Notes under the pieces: generated by a model
What the model saw: only the letters and a program-made list of their open reading frames with translations
The model's database searches: none
What the model was told of the DNA's origin: nothing
Part shown: piece by piece, positions 8,225 to 17,777 of the stretch
How positions within the stretch are numbered: the stretch's first letter is position 1
How the letters are laid out: every line of letters starts with the position of its first letter
Position numbers and translations under genes: made by a program
Assembly (NCBI RefSeq): GCF_016901955.1
Contig: NZ_JACJLC010000004.1
Coordinates: forward strand, 1-64,000
Direction: 5' to 3'
Origin: Pseudoflavonifractor phocaeensis
GTDB lineage: Bacteria; Bacillota; Clostridia; Oscillospirales; Oscillospiraceae
Length of the DNA: 64,000 nucleotides

Positions 8225-9466
8225 ATGGAAAAACGCAGAGTTGTCATTACCGGTCTGGGCACCGTCAACCCCCTGGCCCACAACGTGGCCGACACCTGGC
8301 AGGCCGTCAAAAACGGGGTGTGCGGCATCGCCCCCATCACCCACTACGACTCCTCCAAGCAAAAGGTCCACCTGGCCGCCGAGGTAAAGGACTGGGACCC
8401 CACCACCGTGCTGGAGAAGAAGGAAGTGCGCCACATGGCCCGCTTCGCCCAGTTTGCCATGGCCTCCGCCAAGGAAGCTATGGCGGACAGCGGTCTGGAC
8501 CCCCAGACCCTGGACTCTAACCGCTGCGGCGTGATCGTCTCCAGCGGCATCGGCGGCATCGCCATGACCGAGACTGAGCAGGTTCGCTGCACCGAAAAGG
8601 GCTTTGACCGGGCCTCCCCCTTCTACATCCCCTCCGCCATCGCCAACATGGGCGCCGGCCTCATCGCCATTGCCTTCGGCTTCAAGGGGATGTGCACCTG
8701 CCCCGTCACCGCCTGCGCCGGCGGCTCCAACGCTGTGGGCGACGCCTTCCGGCACATCCGGGACGGCTACGCTGAGGTGATGCTGTGCGGCGGCGCCGAG
8801 GCCTCCGTCACCCCTCTGTCCATCGGCGGGTTCACCTCCATGCGGGCCCTCCACGTGGGGGACGACCCCAATCGGGCCTCCATCCCCTTTGACGCCAAGC
8901 GTTCCGGCTTTGTGCTGGGCGAGGGTGCCGGCATCCTGGTGCTGGAGGAGTACGAGCACGCCAAGGCCCGTGGTGCCAAGGTGTATGCCGAGGTCATGGG
9001 CTATGGCGCCACCTGCGACGCCTACCACATGACCGCTCCCGCCCCCAATGGGGAGGGTGGAGCCCGGGCCATGGCCCAGGCTCTGGCCGACGGCGGCGTG
9101 GCCCCCGAGCAGGTGGGCTACATCAACGCCCATGGCACCTCCACCCCTCTGAACGATTCCGGCGAGACTGCCGCCATCAAAACCGTGTTTGGCGATCACG
9201 CCTACAAGCTGGCCGTTAGCTCCACCAAGTCCATGACTGGCCATATGCTGGGGGCCGCCGGCGCGGTGGAGGCCATCTTCTCCGCTCTGGCGCTAAAGGA
9301 CGGTTACCTGCCCGCCACGATCAACTACCAGGAGGCCGACCCCGCCTGCGACCTGGATTACGTGCCCAACCAGGGCCGTGAGGCTCAGGTGGACTACGTT
9401 CTCTCCAACTCCCTGGGCTTCGGCGGCCACAACGCCTGTGTCCTGTTCAAGAAGTGGGAGGGCTGA
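8225..9466 (+). CDS. fabF: 3-oxoacyl-ACP synthase II
   Basis: A 413-residue chain-elongating condensing enzyme. The active-site cysteine is in VTACAGGSNAV and the two histidines are in NAHGTSTPLND and KSMTGHMLGAAG. The ATG at 8225 follows AAGGAGGAACCTGAC; an in-frame start at 8192 would lie inside fabG. fabZ begins four bases after the stop. Confidence 0.95.
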   Translation: MEKRRVVITGLGTVNPLAHNVADTWQAVKNGVCGIAPITHYDSSKQKVHLAAEVKDWDPTTVLEKKEVRHMARFAQFAMASAKEAMADSGLDPQTLDSNRCGVIVSSGIGGIAMTETEQVRCTEKGFDRASPFYIPSAIANMGAGLIAIAFGFKGMCTCPVTACAGGSNAVGDAFRHIRDGYAEVMLCGGAEASVTPLSIGGFTSMRALHVGDDPNRASIPFDAKRSGFVLGEGAGILVLEEYEHAKARGAKVYAEVMGYGATCDAYHMTAPAPNGEGGARAMAQALADGGVAPEQVGYINAHGTSTPLNDSGETAAIKTVFGDHAYKLAVSSTKSMTGHMLGAAGAVEAIFSALALKDGYLPATINYQEADPACDLDYVPNQGREAQVDYVLSNSLGFGGHNACVLFKKWEG

Positions 9467-9469
9467 GCC

Positions 9470-9901
9470 ATGATGCAGTATAATTCCAACCAGATTGCCG
9501 AGATCCTGCCTCACCGCTATCCCTTCGCCCTGGTGGACCGCATCGTGGACGGTGAAGAGGGCAAGTGGGCCAAGGGTATCAAGTGCGTCACCGTCAACGA
9601 GCCCTTCTTCCAGGGCCACTTTCCCCAGTACCACGTGATGCCCGGCGTCCTCATCCTGGAGGCTCTGGCCCAGGTGGGTGCGGTGGCCCTGCTGTCCATG
9701 CCGGAAAACAAGGGTAAGATCGCCTTCTTTGGCGGCATCAAAAACGCCCGGTTCCGCCGCCAGGTCACCCCCGGCGACGTGCTGGAACTGGAGTGCACCC
9801 TTACCAAGCAGAAGGGCCCCGTGGGCTTCGGCGAGGCCAAGGCCACGGTCAACGGTCAGGTGGCTGCCACCGCGGAGCTCACCTTCGCGCTGGGCAAATG
9901 A
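9470..9901 (+). CDS. fabZ: 3-hydroxyacyl-ACP dehydratase
   Basis: A 143-residue hotdog-fold dehydratase. The catalytic histidine is in [12 protein letters not shown] and the glutamate in [11 protein letters not shown]. No fabA, fabM or other isomerase gene is present in the window, so the route to unsaturated fatty acids cannot be seen here. Two adjacent ATGs (9470, 9473) are possible starts. Confidence 0.94.
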   Translation: MMQYNSNQIAEILPHRYPFALVDRIVDGEEGKWAKGIKCVTVNEPFFQGHFPQYHVMPGVLILEALAQVGAVALLSMPENKGKIAFFGGIKNARFRRQVTPGDVLELECTLTKQKGPVGFGEAKATVNGQVAATAELTFALGK

Positions 9902-9966
9902 GACCCACCCCGCCCCGTCTGTCTGTCCCTTTACTCACCATCTATCGTCTGTGCGGAGGCTTGGGC

Positions 9967-10422
9967 ATGCTGGAAGAGAAATTTGACACTGTGTATACGA
10001 AATTCAAACTGCATTTTTATCAGGAGATCTTTGAGCGGTTCCAGAACAAAGAGGCCAGCCTGACCACTGTGGAGACCTTCGCCATGGAGACCATCCAGGC
10101 TCTGGGTTCGCCCACCGTCAACGAGTTTGCCTCTTTCATGCGCATCTCGCCCCCCAACGCCGCCTACAAGATCAACAGCCTGATCCGCAAGGGCTATATC
10201 CAGAAGATCCAGTCCGAGCATGACAAGCGGGAGTATCACCTACAGGTGACCCAGAAGTACCGGGACTACTATAACGTCAGCAACGACTATGTGCAGGTAG
10301 TCACCGAGCGGATGCGCCAGCGGTTCACCCCCGAGGAGTGCAAAAAACTGGAGGAGATGCTGGCCATCATCAGCAAGGAGCTGATGCCCGAGGTCAAGCT
10401 GGAGTCCGCGGAACCCACATAA
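9967..10422 (+). CDS. MarR-family transcriptional regulator, FabT-like
   Basis: A 151-residue winged-helix protein. The recognition region is visible as NEFASFMRISPPNAAYKINSLIRKGYIQKIQSEHDKREYHLQVT, broken here into its parts: a helix-turn-helix (NAAYKINSLIRKGYI) and a wing (SEHDKREYHL). The start at 9967 follows GGAGG by seven bases. As the last gene of the fatty-acid operon it most likely acts at the palindrome at 585-628 to set lipid synthesis, by analogy with FabT, whose corepressor is long-chain acyl-ACP. The ligand and target are inferred. Confidence 0.75.
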   Translation: MLEEKFDTVYTKFKLHFYQEIFERFQNKEASLTTVETFAMETIQALGSPTVNEFASFMRISPPNAAYKINSLIRKGYIQKIQSEHDKREYHLQVTQKYRDYYNVSNDYVQVVTERMRQRFTPEECKKLEEMLAIISKELMPEVKLESAEPT

Positions 10423-10430
10423 CATTGTAA

Positions 10431-10468
10431 CAACGCCCAACCGGCCAAAAGCCGGTTGGGCGTTGTTC
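10431..10468. terminator. Terminator between convergent genes
   Basis: A perfect 15-bp GC-rich stem (10431-10445 with 10451-10465) ends the fatty-acid operon and, read the other way, the RHH gene. The T tract is weak on the plus side (TTGTTCT). Confidence 0.75.
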
Positions 10469-10484
10469 TGTGCTTCCGTTCCGC

Positions 10485-10688
10485 TCATTTGATGTCCAAC
10501 TCCGGGGGGACGTCGATCTCGTCGGAGACATATTTGCCGTTCTTTTTCCGCTGGCGGACGCACTCGGTGAGGAGATACTCGATCTGACCATTCACCGAGC
10601 GGAAGTCGTCCTCCGCCCACGCGGCAATGGCAGCGTATAGCTTGGGGGACAGGCGCAGAGGCACCTGCTTCTTGCCGTCGCCAGCCAT
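10485..10688 (-). CDS. Arc-like ribbon-helix-helix DNA-binding protein
   Basis: A 67-residue basic protein with the RHH pattern: a short beta strand ([15 protein letters not shown]), helix, turn and second helix ([16 protein letters not shown]). Such proteins bind DNA as dimers and are often antitoxins or autoregulators. Its ATG lies one base after the stop of the SPFH gene (TGACATG), so the two are made together. The nested inverted repeats at the SPFH promoter are a likely target. Confidence 0.7.
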   Translation of the reverse strand: MAGDGKKQVPLRLSPKLYAAIAAWAEDDFRSVNGQIEYLLTECVRQRKKNGKYVSDEIDVPPELDIK

Positions 10689-10689
10689 G

Positions 10690-11718
10690 TCAGTACAGGC
10701 TGCCGGAGTTGACTACCGGCTGGGCGTCCCGGTTTCCGCAGAGCACCACCAACAGGTTGGACACCATGGCGGCCTTCCGCTCCTCGTCCAGGTTCACCAC
10801 CTGCTTTTCACTCAGACGCTCCAGGGCCATCTCCACCATACCCACGGCCCCGTCCACGATCATCTTCCGGGCGTCAATGATGGCGCTGGCCTGCTGCCGC
10901 TGGAGCATAACGGCAGCGATCTCAGGGGCATAGGCCAGATAGGTGATGCGGGCCTCAATGATCTCCAGTCCAGCCTGGGCAACCTTGCTCTGGATCTCGT
11001 CCTTGATGCGGGATGCCACCACCTCACTGGAGCCCCGCAGGCTGCCCTCGTCGGCCACTCCGTCGCCGGTGGTGTCCACGTTGGGGGCCACGTCATAGGG
11101 GTAGATCCGCACGATGTTCCGCAGGGCACTGTCGCACTGGAGAGACAGGTACTCCTTGTAGTTGTCCACGTCGAACACTGCCTTGGCGGTGTCCACCACT
11201 CTCCACATAACGGCAATGCCGATCTCCACCGGGTTGCCCAGGCAGTCGTTGATCTTTTGGCGGTTGTTGTTCAGGGTCATGATCTTCAGGGAGATCTTCT
11301 TGCCCCCCGCCTGGGCCTCCGTCTTTTCCTTGCCCTTGGCACCCCCGTCCACGTCGCCGCTCTGGTTGAGCTTGGTCTGGGCAGCAGGGTTCACACCGGA
11401 GCAGAAGGGATTGACATAATAGAAGCCCTCTCCCTTAAGTGTACCGATGTACTTGCCAAACAGGGTAAGCACCAGGGCCTCCTGGGGCTTGAGCACCTTC
11501 AGTCCGCACAGGAAGATCCACCCCAGGGCCAGCCAGATGATGCACACCACTATGACTGTAATGGCCAGGGCGTCGGGTCCGCCAAACCAGGCGGCCTCCG
11601 CCTTGGCCTCCCGGATGGCCCCCCAGACCAGCCCCGCCACCGCCAGGGCATAGAGCGCCAGAATGAGCAGCAGCATGGGCATACCTTTCTTTTTACCGGT
11701 CAGGATCTTTTCTTCCAT
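10690..11718 (-). CDS. SPFH/Band 7 membrane protein
   Basis: A 342-residue protein with two N-terminal membrane helices (about residues 12-30 and 47-72), then an SPFH (stomatin/flotillin-like) domain beginning near [19 protein letters not shown], and a C-terminal helical part. Such proteins form membrane scaffolds or cages; no substrate is evident. The ATG at 11718 is chosen because AGGAGG ends eight bases upstream; a GTG at 11727 lies in the ribosome site. It is paired with the RHH gene and driven by a strong promoter with palindromes. Confidence 0.8.
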   Translation of the reverse strand: MEEKILTGKKKGMPMLLLILALYALAVAGLVWGAIREAKAEAAWFGGPDALAITVIVVCIIWLALGWIFLCGLKVLKPQEALVLTLFGKYIGTLKGEGFYYVNPFCSGVNPAAQTKLNQSGDVDGGAKGKEKTEAQAGGKKISLKIMTLNNNRQKINDCLGNPVEIGIAVMWRVVDTAKAVFDVDNYKEYLSLQCDSALRNIVRIYPYDVAPNVDTTGDGVADEGSLRGSSEVVASRIKDEIQSKVAQAGLEIIEARITYLAYAPEIAAVMLQRQQASAIIDARKMIVDGAVGMVEMALERLSEKQVVNLDEERKAAMVSNLLVVLCGNRDAQPVVNSGSLY

Positions 11719-11732
11719 CACTGACACCTCCT

Positions 11733-11771
11733 TGATATCAAAATAATATCACTTCAATATTATAATGTCAA
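11733..11771 (-). promoter_or_regulatory. Promoter with nested inverted repeats for SPFH-RHH pair
   Basis: On the minus strand TTGACA (11771-11766), a 17-base spacer and TATTAT (11748-11743). Two inverted repeats overlap it: TGATAT-N7-ATATCA (11733-11751) and ATAATAT-N7-ATATTAT (11743-11763). This is the layout expected for autorepression by the small RHH protein. Confidence 0.65.
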
Positions 11772-11781
11772 GTGCTTTCCA

Positions 11782-11816
11782 CAAAAACAAGCGCGCCCAA
11801 AATGGGCGCGCTTGTT
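11782..11816 (-). terminator. Terminator of the clpE-type gene
   Basis: A 13-bp stem (11786-11798 with 11804-11816), read on the minus strand just after the unfoldase stop codon and followed by a T run. Confidence 0.85.
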
Positions 11817-11821
11817 GCAGG

Positions 11822-14365
11822 TTATTCCGCTGTCACAATGGCCTTCTTCCCGTCGGAAGTAGCGTGGAGGGCGGAGATGGGGCGGAGGTAGCTGTCGATG
11901 ATGAGGGTAGCGATCTGGTCCTCCAGGTCCTTCTGGATCTGGCGGCGCAGGTTGCGGGCCCCGTAGGTGAGGGAGTAGGACTTGCGGACCAGGTGGTCCA
12001 GCAGGGCCTCATCCCAGGAGAAGGTAATTCCCTTCTCCTTCAGGGTATCCCGCAGCTCTCCCAGCATGATGCCGGCGATGGCCTTGAAGTTGTCCTCAGT
12101 GAGCTTGTTGAAGTAGACGATCTCGTCCACCCGGTTGATGAACTCAGGCCGCAGGAAGGACTCCAGGGCCTTCATGGCCCGCTCCCTCCCCTGCTCGTCG
12201 GCGGTGCGGCCAAAGCCCACCGAGCCAGCGGACTTGGTGTCGCTGCCCGCGTTGGAGGTCATGACGATGACGGTGTTCTCAAAGTTGACGTTGCGACCCT
12301 GGGCGTCGGTGATGTGGCCGTCATCCAGGATCTGCAGCAGGATGTTGAGCACGTCGGGGTGGGCCTTCTCGATCTCGTCGAAGAGGATGACGCAGTAGGG
12401 CTTGCGGCGCACCTTCTCAGTGAGCTGCCCGGCCTCGTCATAGCCCACGTAGCCCGGCGGAGAGCCAATGATCCGGGACACGGCAAACTTCTCCATGAAC
12501 TCGCTCATGTCCAGCCGGATGAGGGACTCGGGAGAGTGGAACATATCCATGGCCAACCGCTTCACCAGCTCGGTCTTGCCTACGCCGGTAGAGCCCACGA
12601 AGATGAAGGACACCGGCTTGCGCTTGGAGGCGATACCCACCCGCCCCCGGCGGACGGCGGCAGCCACGGCGTGGACGGCCTCGTCCTGGCCGATGAGGTG
12701 CTCGCGCAGCCGCTCCTCCAGCTTGGCCAGGCGCTCGTACTCGGCCTCCTGGATCTGGCTGGCGGGGATCTTGGTCCACAGCTCGATGACCCGGGCCAGG
12801 TGACCCACCGTCAAGGGGGGGGCGCTCTGGGCGTCCAGCTTGTTCAACTCGTCCTGGAGACGCATCTCCCGGCTCTTGATCTCGGCCAGCCGCTCATAAT
12901 CCCGGCTGCTGCCCTGGTCGGCCAGCAATTCCGCCCGCTGGGCGGACAGGTTCTCCAGCTCCCGCTTGAAATTGGCCTGCCGCCGCTCGTTGGCCCCCAG
13001 AGCCTCGGTGGTGGCCGGGTTGCCCGTCAGAGCATCGTGCTCGGCGGTGAGCTTAGTCAACTCCCGGCGAATCTCGGTCTGGCGGCCCTCGTTGTTCTTC
13101 AGGGCGGTCTGCCGCTTGTAGTCCCGGTCGTTGGCCTCCACCATCAGGTTCTCCCGCTCCTGACCCAGGGACTCCAGCTCATTTTTCAGTTCCTGCTCCC
13201 GGGCCAGGTTCTTATTGTGCAGGTTCACATCGGAGCAGGCCTCATCAATGAGGTCGATGGCCTTATCCGGTAAAAAGCGGTCGGTGATATATCGCTCGCT
13301 CATAGTCACCGCCAGCCGGCATATCTCAGGAGAAATAGACACAAAGTGGTATTTCTCATAGTAAGGGGCGATCCCCTGGAGAATCTTGACGCTATCCTCG
13401 ATAGAGGGCTCCTCCACGATCACCGGCTGGAACCGGCGCTCCAGGGCAGAGTCCTTTTCAATATATTTGCGGTACTCGGTGAGGGTGGTGGCTCCGATGA
13501 CCTGAATCTCCCCCCGGCTCAGGGCAGGCTTCAGGATGTTGGCCGCGTTCATGGAGCCCTCGGCATCGCCCGCCCCCACGATGTTGTGGACCTCGTCGAT
13601 GACCAGGATGATGTTGCCCAGCTTCTTGATTTCCTCAATAAGGCCCTTCATCCGGCTCTCGAACTGGCCCCGGAACTGAGTGCCCGCCACCAGGGCGGTA
13701 AGGTCCAGCAGGTAGACCTCCTTGTCCAGCAGCTTGTAGGGCACCTCCCGGGCGTAGATCCGCTGGGCCAGACCCTCGGCGATAGCGGTCTTGCCCACGC
13801 CGGGCTCACCAATGAGGCAGGGATTGTTCTTTTGCCGACGGTTGAGGATCTGGATGGTGCGCTGGATTTCCTCCTCCCGGCCGATGATGTTGTCCAGCTT
13901 ACCCTCGGCGGCCTTTTGGGTCAGGGAGATGCAGTAGTTCTCCAAAAACTTCCGCTTGGGGGGCTTATCCCCCTTTTTCTCCTTGTCGCCCCGGTCGGCC
14001 CGACCTCCGTCCCGGTCGGGGGGCGGAGTCTGGGGATTGTTCTGGGCGGCCCCAAAGAGCTTGTTCAGGAAGGGGAAGGTGGCAGTCTTGCCCTCGTCCT
14101 CCTCCTCGCTGTCGGAGTCCTCCTGAGGCATCAGGCCTTCCGCCCCCTCGGCTCCGCCAAAGGCGGACATCATCTCGTGGGTCAATCCCTCCAGGTCCTC
14201 GTCGGTAATGCCCATTTTCTGCATCATATCCTCCACGGGCTTGATGCCAAGCTCCTTGGCGCACTTGAGGCAGAGGCCCTCGCTGACGGTATTGCCGCCC
14301 TCGATTTTCTGTATAAAGATCACAGCCACATTCTTGTGGCATCGGGAACAAAGTGTTGGTTGCAT
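11822..14365 (-). CDS. clpE: Clp ATPase, ClpE-type (N-terminal zinc finger)
   Basis: An 847-residue Hsp100 unfoldase. Instead of the ClpC N-domain it has a zinc finger, C6-x2-C9 and C33-x2-C36, the mark of ClpE. AAA domain 1 has GEPGVGKT near 185-192 and domain 2 has GSTGVGKT near 590-597. A VGF loop near residue 715 is the expected ClpP contact. Between the AAA domains is a Glu/Arg-rich coiled coil of roughly 150 residues (about 385-540), longer than the ClpC middle domain. It should feed misfolded proteins to ClpP. No CtsR-type repeat was seen upstream; AAAGGAG precedes the ATG. Confidence 0.88.
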   Translation of the reverse strand: MQPTLCSRCHKNVAVIFIQKIEGGNTVSEGLCLKCAKELGIKPVEDMMQKMGITDEDLEGLTHEMMSAFGGAEGAEGLMPQEDSDSEEEDEGKTATFPFLNKLFGAAQNNPQTPPPDRDGGRADRGDKEKKGDKPPKRKFLENYCISLTQKAAEGKLDNIIGREEEIQRTIQILNRRQKNNPCLIGEPGVGKTAIAEGLAQRIYAREVPYKLLDKEVYLLDLTALVAGTQFRGQFESRMKGLIEEIKKLGNIILVIDEVHNIVGAGDAEGSMNAANILKPALSRGEIQVIGATTLTEYRKYIEKDSALERRFQPVIVEEPSIEDSVKILQGIAPYYEKYHFVSISPEICRLAVTMSERYITDRFLPDKAIDLIDEACSDVNLHNKNLAREQELKNELESLGQERENLMVEANDRDYKRQTALKNNEGRQTEIRRELTKLTAEHDALTGNPATTEALGANERRQANFKRELENLSAQRAELLADQGSSRDYERLAEIKSREMRLQDELNKLDAQSAPPLTVGHLARVIELWTKIPASQIQEAEYERLAKLEERLREHLIGQDEAVHAVAAAVRRGRVGIASKRKPVSFIFVGSTGVGKTELVKRLAMDMFHSPESLIRLDMSEFMEKFAVSRIIGSPPGYVGYDEAGQLTEKVRRKPYCVILFDEIEKAHPDVLNILLQILDDGHITDAQGRNVNFENTVIVMTSNAGSDTKSAGSVGFGRTADEQGRERAMKALESFLRPEFINRVDEIVYFNKLTEDNFKAIAGIMLGELRDTLKEKGITFSWDEALLDHLVRKSYSLTYGARNLRRQIQKDLEDQIATLIIDSYLRPISALHATSDGKKAIVTAE

Positions 14366-14452
14366 ATATGTTCAGCTCCTTTGCAGGGGATGGACAAGGC
14401 CGCCACCCCTGGAGAGATGATTTTAATCCGAAATTGTGAACTGGGTATGAAA

Positions 14453-14992
14453 TCAGGCCGCTTTTCTCCCATAGACAGTCTTCCAGAACTGGATGATATA
14501 GCCTACCAGGGCGGCCAGGGTAAGGGCCAGGGCCCCCGCCATGAGCCCGGCAGACCAGGTTCTGGGCATGTCGTCAAAGAGCACCAGCGCCACGCACACC
14601 AGGAAAAACACCCCCGTGGACAGCTTGCCCAGCCAGTTGGAGGGGATCATATCGTGAATCTTTCGGTACATAATGGTACCGCCGATGGTCATGGTCAGCT
14701 CCTTACAGAAAAAGACCACCACCATCCACACAGGAATCACCTCGTCCACCGTCAGGCACACGATGACCGTAAAAGTCATCAGCTTGTCCGCCAGCGGGTC
14801 CAGGATCCGCCCCAGCCGGGTGATCTGGTTGAAGTGCCGGGCGATCCAGCCGTCGGCGATGTCGGTCAGGAAGGCCACCAGGTACACCAATGCCGCCCAC
14901 CGGTGGGCGTCGCTGTCCGGCTGGAAAAAGACTACCGCGAACACAGGCACCAGCACCAGCCGGAAGATGGATAGGATATTAGGCACTGTCAT
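14453..14992 (-). CDS. pgsA: CDP-diacylglycerol-glycerol-3-phosphate 3-phosphatidyltransferase
   Basis: A 179-residue membrane enzyme making phosphatidylglycerol phosphate. The CDP-alcohol phosphotransferase signature is complete: D-x2-DG-x2-AR with later G-x3-D-x3-D (DIADGWIARHFN ... GRILDPLADK). Four or five membrane helices are visible. It lies in the minus-strand series between cvpA and the clpE-type gene. Confidence 0.92.
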   Translation of the reverse strand: MTVPNILSIFRLVLVPVFAVVFFQPDSDAHRWAALVYLVAFLTDIADGWIARHFNQITRLGRILDPLADKLMTFTVIVCLTVDEVIPVWMVVVFFCKELTMTIGGTIMYRKIHDMIPSNWLGKLSTGVFFLVCVALVLFDDMPRTWSAGLMAGALALTLAALVGYIIQFWKTVYGRKAA

Positions 14993-15030
14993 TTGGAATC
15001 ACCTGATCTTCTCTCTTTCGTATTGCGGTT

Positions 15031-15735
15031 CTACCGTCCGACAAACAGGGCCATGGGGCTGCTGGTCATAAAGAATTTCAGCAGCACGGTCTGCTCCACC
15101 ACATCCGCCGGGATGGTCTTGCCCATAAACTGGATGGCCCAGGCCACCACGGACAGGACCAGGCAGCCCTGCACGAACCCGAATACTCCGCCCATGGTGC
15201 GGTTGAGGAAGTGGAGCACCGGCAGCCGAGCCACCAGATCCAGGGCGTGGCTCACAGCCTTCCATAGAATAATGATGACCAGAAAACCCACCAGAAACAG
15301 GATGAGATAGGCCACGGACTGGGCCATGGCGGCCGCTACCTGGGCGGCGGCGTTGGCAGCCACCTCGGTCATACCGTCCTCCACCGCCTGGTCAATGGTG
15401 TCGATCAGGCTCTCATACAGCCCCATCTCCCGAAGGGCGTCCAGCACCCCGGACAGGGGCACCTCCTCCGGCGTGGTGGCCACGCCTCCCTGGTCGGAGA
15501 TATACTCCGAATTTTGAATGGACTCGTTGAGCTGCTCCTCGATGGCGGCGGCAAAGTGTGGCTCCAGGGCGTTGGCCACCAGGGGAGACAGGGAACCGGC
15601 CAGAAAGCCGGCGCCGGCAAAGGCCACTACCACCCCCAGCAGGCCGCAGAGGGCCAGCACGAAGCCCCGCTTGATACCCAGGACCACGAAAAGAACAAGC
15701 ACTGCCGCTACGATCACTTCAAAGACGATTGCCAT
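15031..15735 (-). CDS. CvpA-family membrane protein
   Basis: A 234-residue protein with a CvpA-type N-terminus (two helices with a Gly-rich segment, FVLALCGLLGVVVAFAGAGF) and two more helices in the C-terminal half. An acidic, probably extracytoplasmic loop lies between (about residues 75-130). CvpA was linked to colicin V secretion in E. coli; its role in Firmicutes is unknown. Confidence 0.8.
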   Translation of the reverse strand: MAIVFEVIVAAVLVLFVVLGIKRGFVLALCGLLGVVVAFAGAGFLAGSLSPLVANALEPHFAAAIEEQLNESIQNSEYISDQGGVATTPEEVPLSGVLDALREMGLYESLIDTIDQAVEDGMTEVAANAAAQVAAAMAQSVAYLILFLVGFLVIIILWKAVSHALDLVARLPVLHFLNRTMGGVFGFVQGCLVLSVVAWAIQFMGKTIPADVVEQTVLLKFFMTSSPMALFVGR

Positions 15736-15759
15736 GGAATTTCCTCCGGAATTGGTTTG

Positions 15760-16986
15760 CTATTGGGGCAGATAGATCCGTGCCGTACTGTTGTCGATGA
15801 GCATGACACTGCCATCCACCCGCTGGAGCACCTTGCGGGCGCTCTGGGTCCCGTCCAGGGTGTGATACAGGTCCAGGTCCCGGTCATAAATGTCCAGCCG
15901 ATCAGCGGTGAGCAGCGCCACATACCGCCCCGCAGCTGAGATGGAGAGCACCTGCTCCTCCAGCGCCAGGGTGGCCTGGGCCTCCCCCTTGCTGTCCACC
16001 ACCACCAATTCGGCGGAGCTGCCCGCCCGGTACTTCCCCAGCAGCAGGGCGGCAGTACCGTCCCCGTCCAGAGAAAAGGCCTTCAGGTAGCGGCCAGAAT
16101 AGGAGTAGCTGCCAGTCAGATTACCCTCGTCGTCCAGATGGAAGAGGGTGTTCTCCCCCAGAGCCCAAATGCCCTGACTGTCCCATGTCAGCTCCAGAAC
16201 CACCTCGCTGCCCACCAGGCAGCTGGCCTGGGGCTGAACCTCCTCTCCCTCCCCGCCGCTGCCGGTAAGGGGATAAAGCTCTACCCGGCTGGCAAAGGCG
16301 CCCTCCTCCACTCCAACGGACAGCAGGGCCACTGACCCGCTGTCCGGAGAGAGGGCGGCGTCCATCACAAAGCGGCTGGACAGGTTCACCCGCATCCTGG
16401 GCTGAAACTGGCTGTCGTACACCGTGACTACACCCTTATAGCCGCTCTGCTGGGTCACCGTCACCAGCCAGCCGCTGTCGTTTACATCGGCTGAAAGGAT
16501 TTCCTCGTCCTCCCCCAGCTCCAGGGAGAAGGCCTCCTCTCGGTCCCGGCAGGCCAGCAGCATCCGACCGCCGGCATCGTAGGCCACAGCCACCCCACCC
16601 CTGGCCACTGCCACTGGGTTTTCCATGGCCACGGTACGGCTCACGTATACCTGCCCGCTGCCGGAATACAGCCGGATCCCGGTGGAGGAGCACACCAGCA
16701 GATCTCCGTCCACGCTGGCAAAGACGCTGGTGCCGTCCCCCTCATAGGGGAAGGATTCGGCCTGTCCGTTGTCGGTGGTCAGGTTGCGGTAGGAAAACCA
16801 CCGCTTGATGGAGTCAAAATTCAATTTATCATAATTGAGGATCAGGGCCACGGCGCCCAGCACCAGGACGGCGGTGACCAGGAGGGCCAGGAACCGTCCC
16901 AACACCGTCAGGGCCTTGGGCTTGGCTTTCCGCCGGCCCCCTCCCTCCATCTTATGCCCTTGTTCCGGCTTTATGAGGCGGAGCAT
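15760..16986 (-). CDS. DUF5711-like membrane-anchored beta-propeller protein
   Basis: A 408-residue protein with a basic N-terminus, one membrane helix (about residues 28-50) and a long exported domain of repeated beta-strand motifs (for example VFASVDGDLLVCSSTGIRLY), resembling WD/PQQ-type propellers. I assign it to the DUF5711-like group from memory; its function is unknown. The ATG at 16986 shares one base with the truA stop (TAATG), so translation is coupled. Confidence 0.65.
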   Translation of the reverse strand: MLRLIKPEQGHKMEGGGRRKAKPKALTVLGRFLALLVTAVLVLGAVALILNYDKLNFDSIKRWFSYRNLTTDNGQAESFPYEGDGTSVFASVDGDLLVCSSTGIRLYSGSGQVYVSRTVAMENPVAVARGGVAVAYDAGGRMLLACRDREEAFSLELGEDEEILSADVNDSGWLVTVTQQSGYKGVVTVYDSQFQPRMRVNLSSRFVMDAALSPDSGSVALLSVGVEEGAFASRVELYPLTGSGGEGEEVQPQASCLVGSEVVLELTWDSQGIWALGENTLFHLDDEGNLTGSYSYSGRYLKAFSLDGDGTAALLLGKYRAGSSAELVVVDSKGEAQATLALEEQVLSISAAGRYVALLTADRLDIYDRDLDLYHTLDGTQSARKVLQRVDGSVMLIDNSTARIYLPQ

Positions 16987-17735
16987 TACAACACATCCTC
17001 GTTGTACCACAATTTGGTCATGTATAATCCCCCCGCGGGGACCGTGGGCCCGGCGGCCGTTCTGTTCTTGCCCTCCAGGATGGCCGGCACATCGTCGGGA
17101 GAAAATTTCCCCTCAGCGGCGTAAACGCAGGTACCCACCATGGCCCGTACCATGTTGTACAGAAACCCATCTGCACACACTCTACACTGGATCATCAGCC
17201 CGTCACGGGTGATGTCAAAGTAGTGTACCGTCCGCACGGTGGTGCGGGTCTCAGTACCCACGGAGCGAACCGCGGCAAAGTCATGGGTCCCCACAAAGTG
17301 GGAAGCCGCCTGCTGCATCACCCGCTCGTCCAGATGCTTGGGATAGAACCAGGCCCGGTCCACATAGAATGCGTTGCGGATATGAGAATTATAAATACGA
17401 TAGGTATACTCCTTTTTCAAGCAGGAGCCGATGGCATTGAATTCCTCGGGTACCTCGGTGGCCTTGACTACCACAATGTCGTCAGGCAGCCGGGTATTTA
17501 CCGCCAGCGGCAACCGGTCACAGGGGATCCGGGAGGTGGTACGGAAGTTGGCCACATAGGTCTCGGCATGGACTCCGGCGTCGGTACGGCCCGCTCCGGT
17601 ACATTTCACCGGATGGCCCACCACCCAGGCCAGGGACTTCTCCAGAGTCTCTGCCACGGTGACCGCGTTCTTTTGCACCTGCCAGCCGTGATAGGCGGTA
17701 CCAACATACATCAATTTTAGCGCAATATTTCTCAT
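16986..17735 (-). CDS. truA: tRNA pseudouridine synthase A
   Basis: A 249-residue enzyme that makes pseudouridine at positions 38-40 of the tRNA anticodon arm. The catalytic aspartate is in GAGRTDAGVHA near residue 54; the C-terminal FLYNMVRAMVGT motif is also present. Length is normal. It follows ecfT, a conserved neighbourhood in Firmicutes (usually with ribosomal protein genes, absent here). Confidence 0.95.
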   Translation of the reverse strand: MRNIALKLMYVGTAYHGWQVQKNAVTVAETLEKSLAWVVGHPVKCTGAGRTDAGVHAETYVANFRTTSRIPCDRLPLAVNTRLPDDIVVVKATEVPEEFNAIGSCLKKEYTYRIYNSHIRNAFYVDRAWFYPKHLDERVMQQAASHFVGTHDFAAVRSVGTETRTTVRTVHYFDITRDGLMIQCRVCADGFLYNMVRAMVGTCVYAAEGKFSPDDVPAILEGKNRTAAGPTVPAGGLYMTKLWYNEDVL

Positions 17736-17777
17736 AAAAGCTTAAAATCACCTTAATATTCGGTTAAGAAACCGACT

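Noticed and set aside
14366-14452. CtsR operator before the clpE-type gene
   Set aside because: No GGTCAAA tandem repeats are present.
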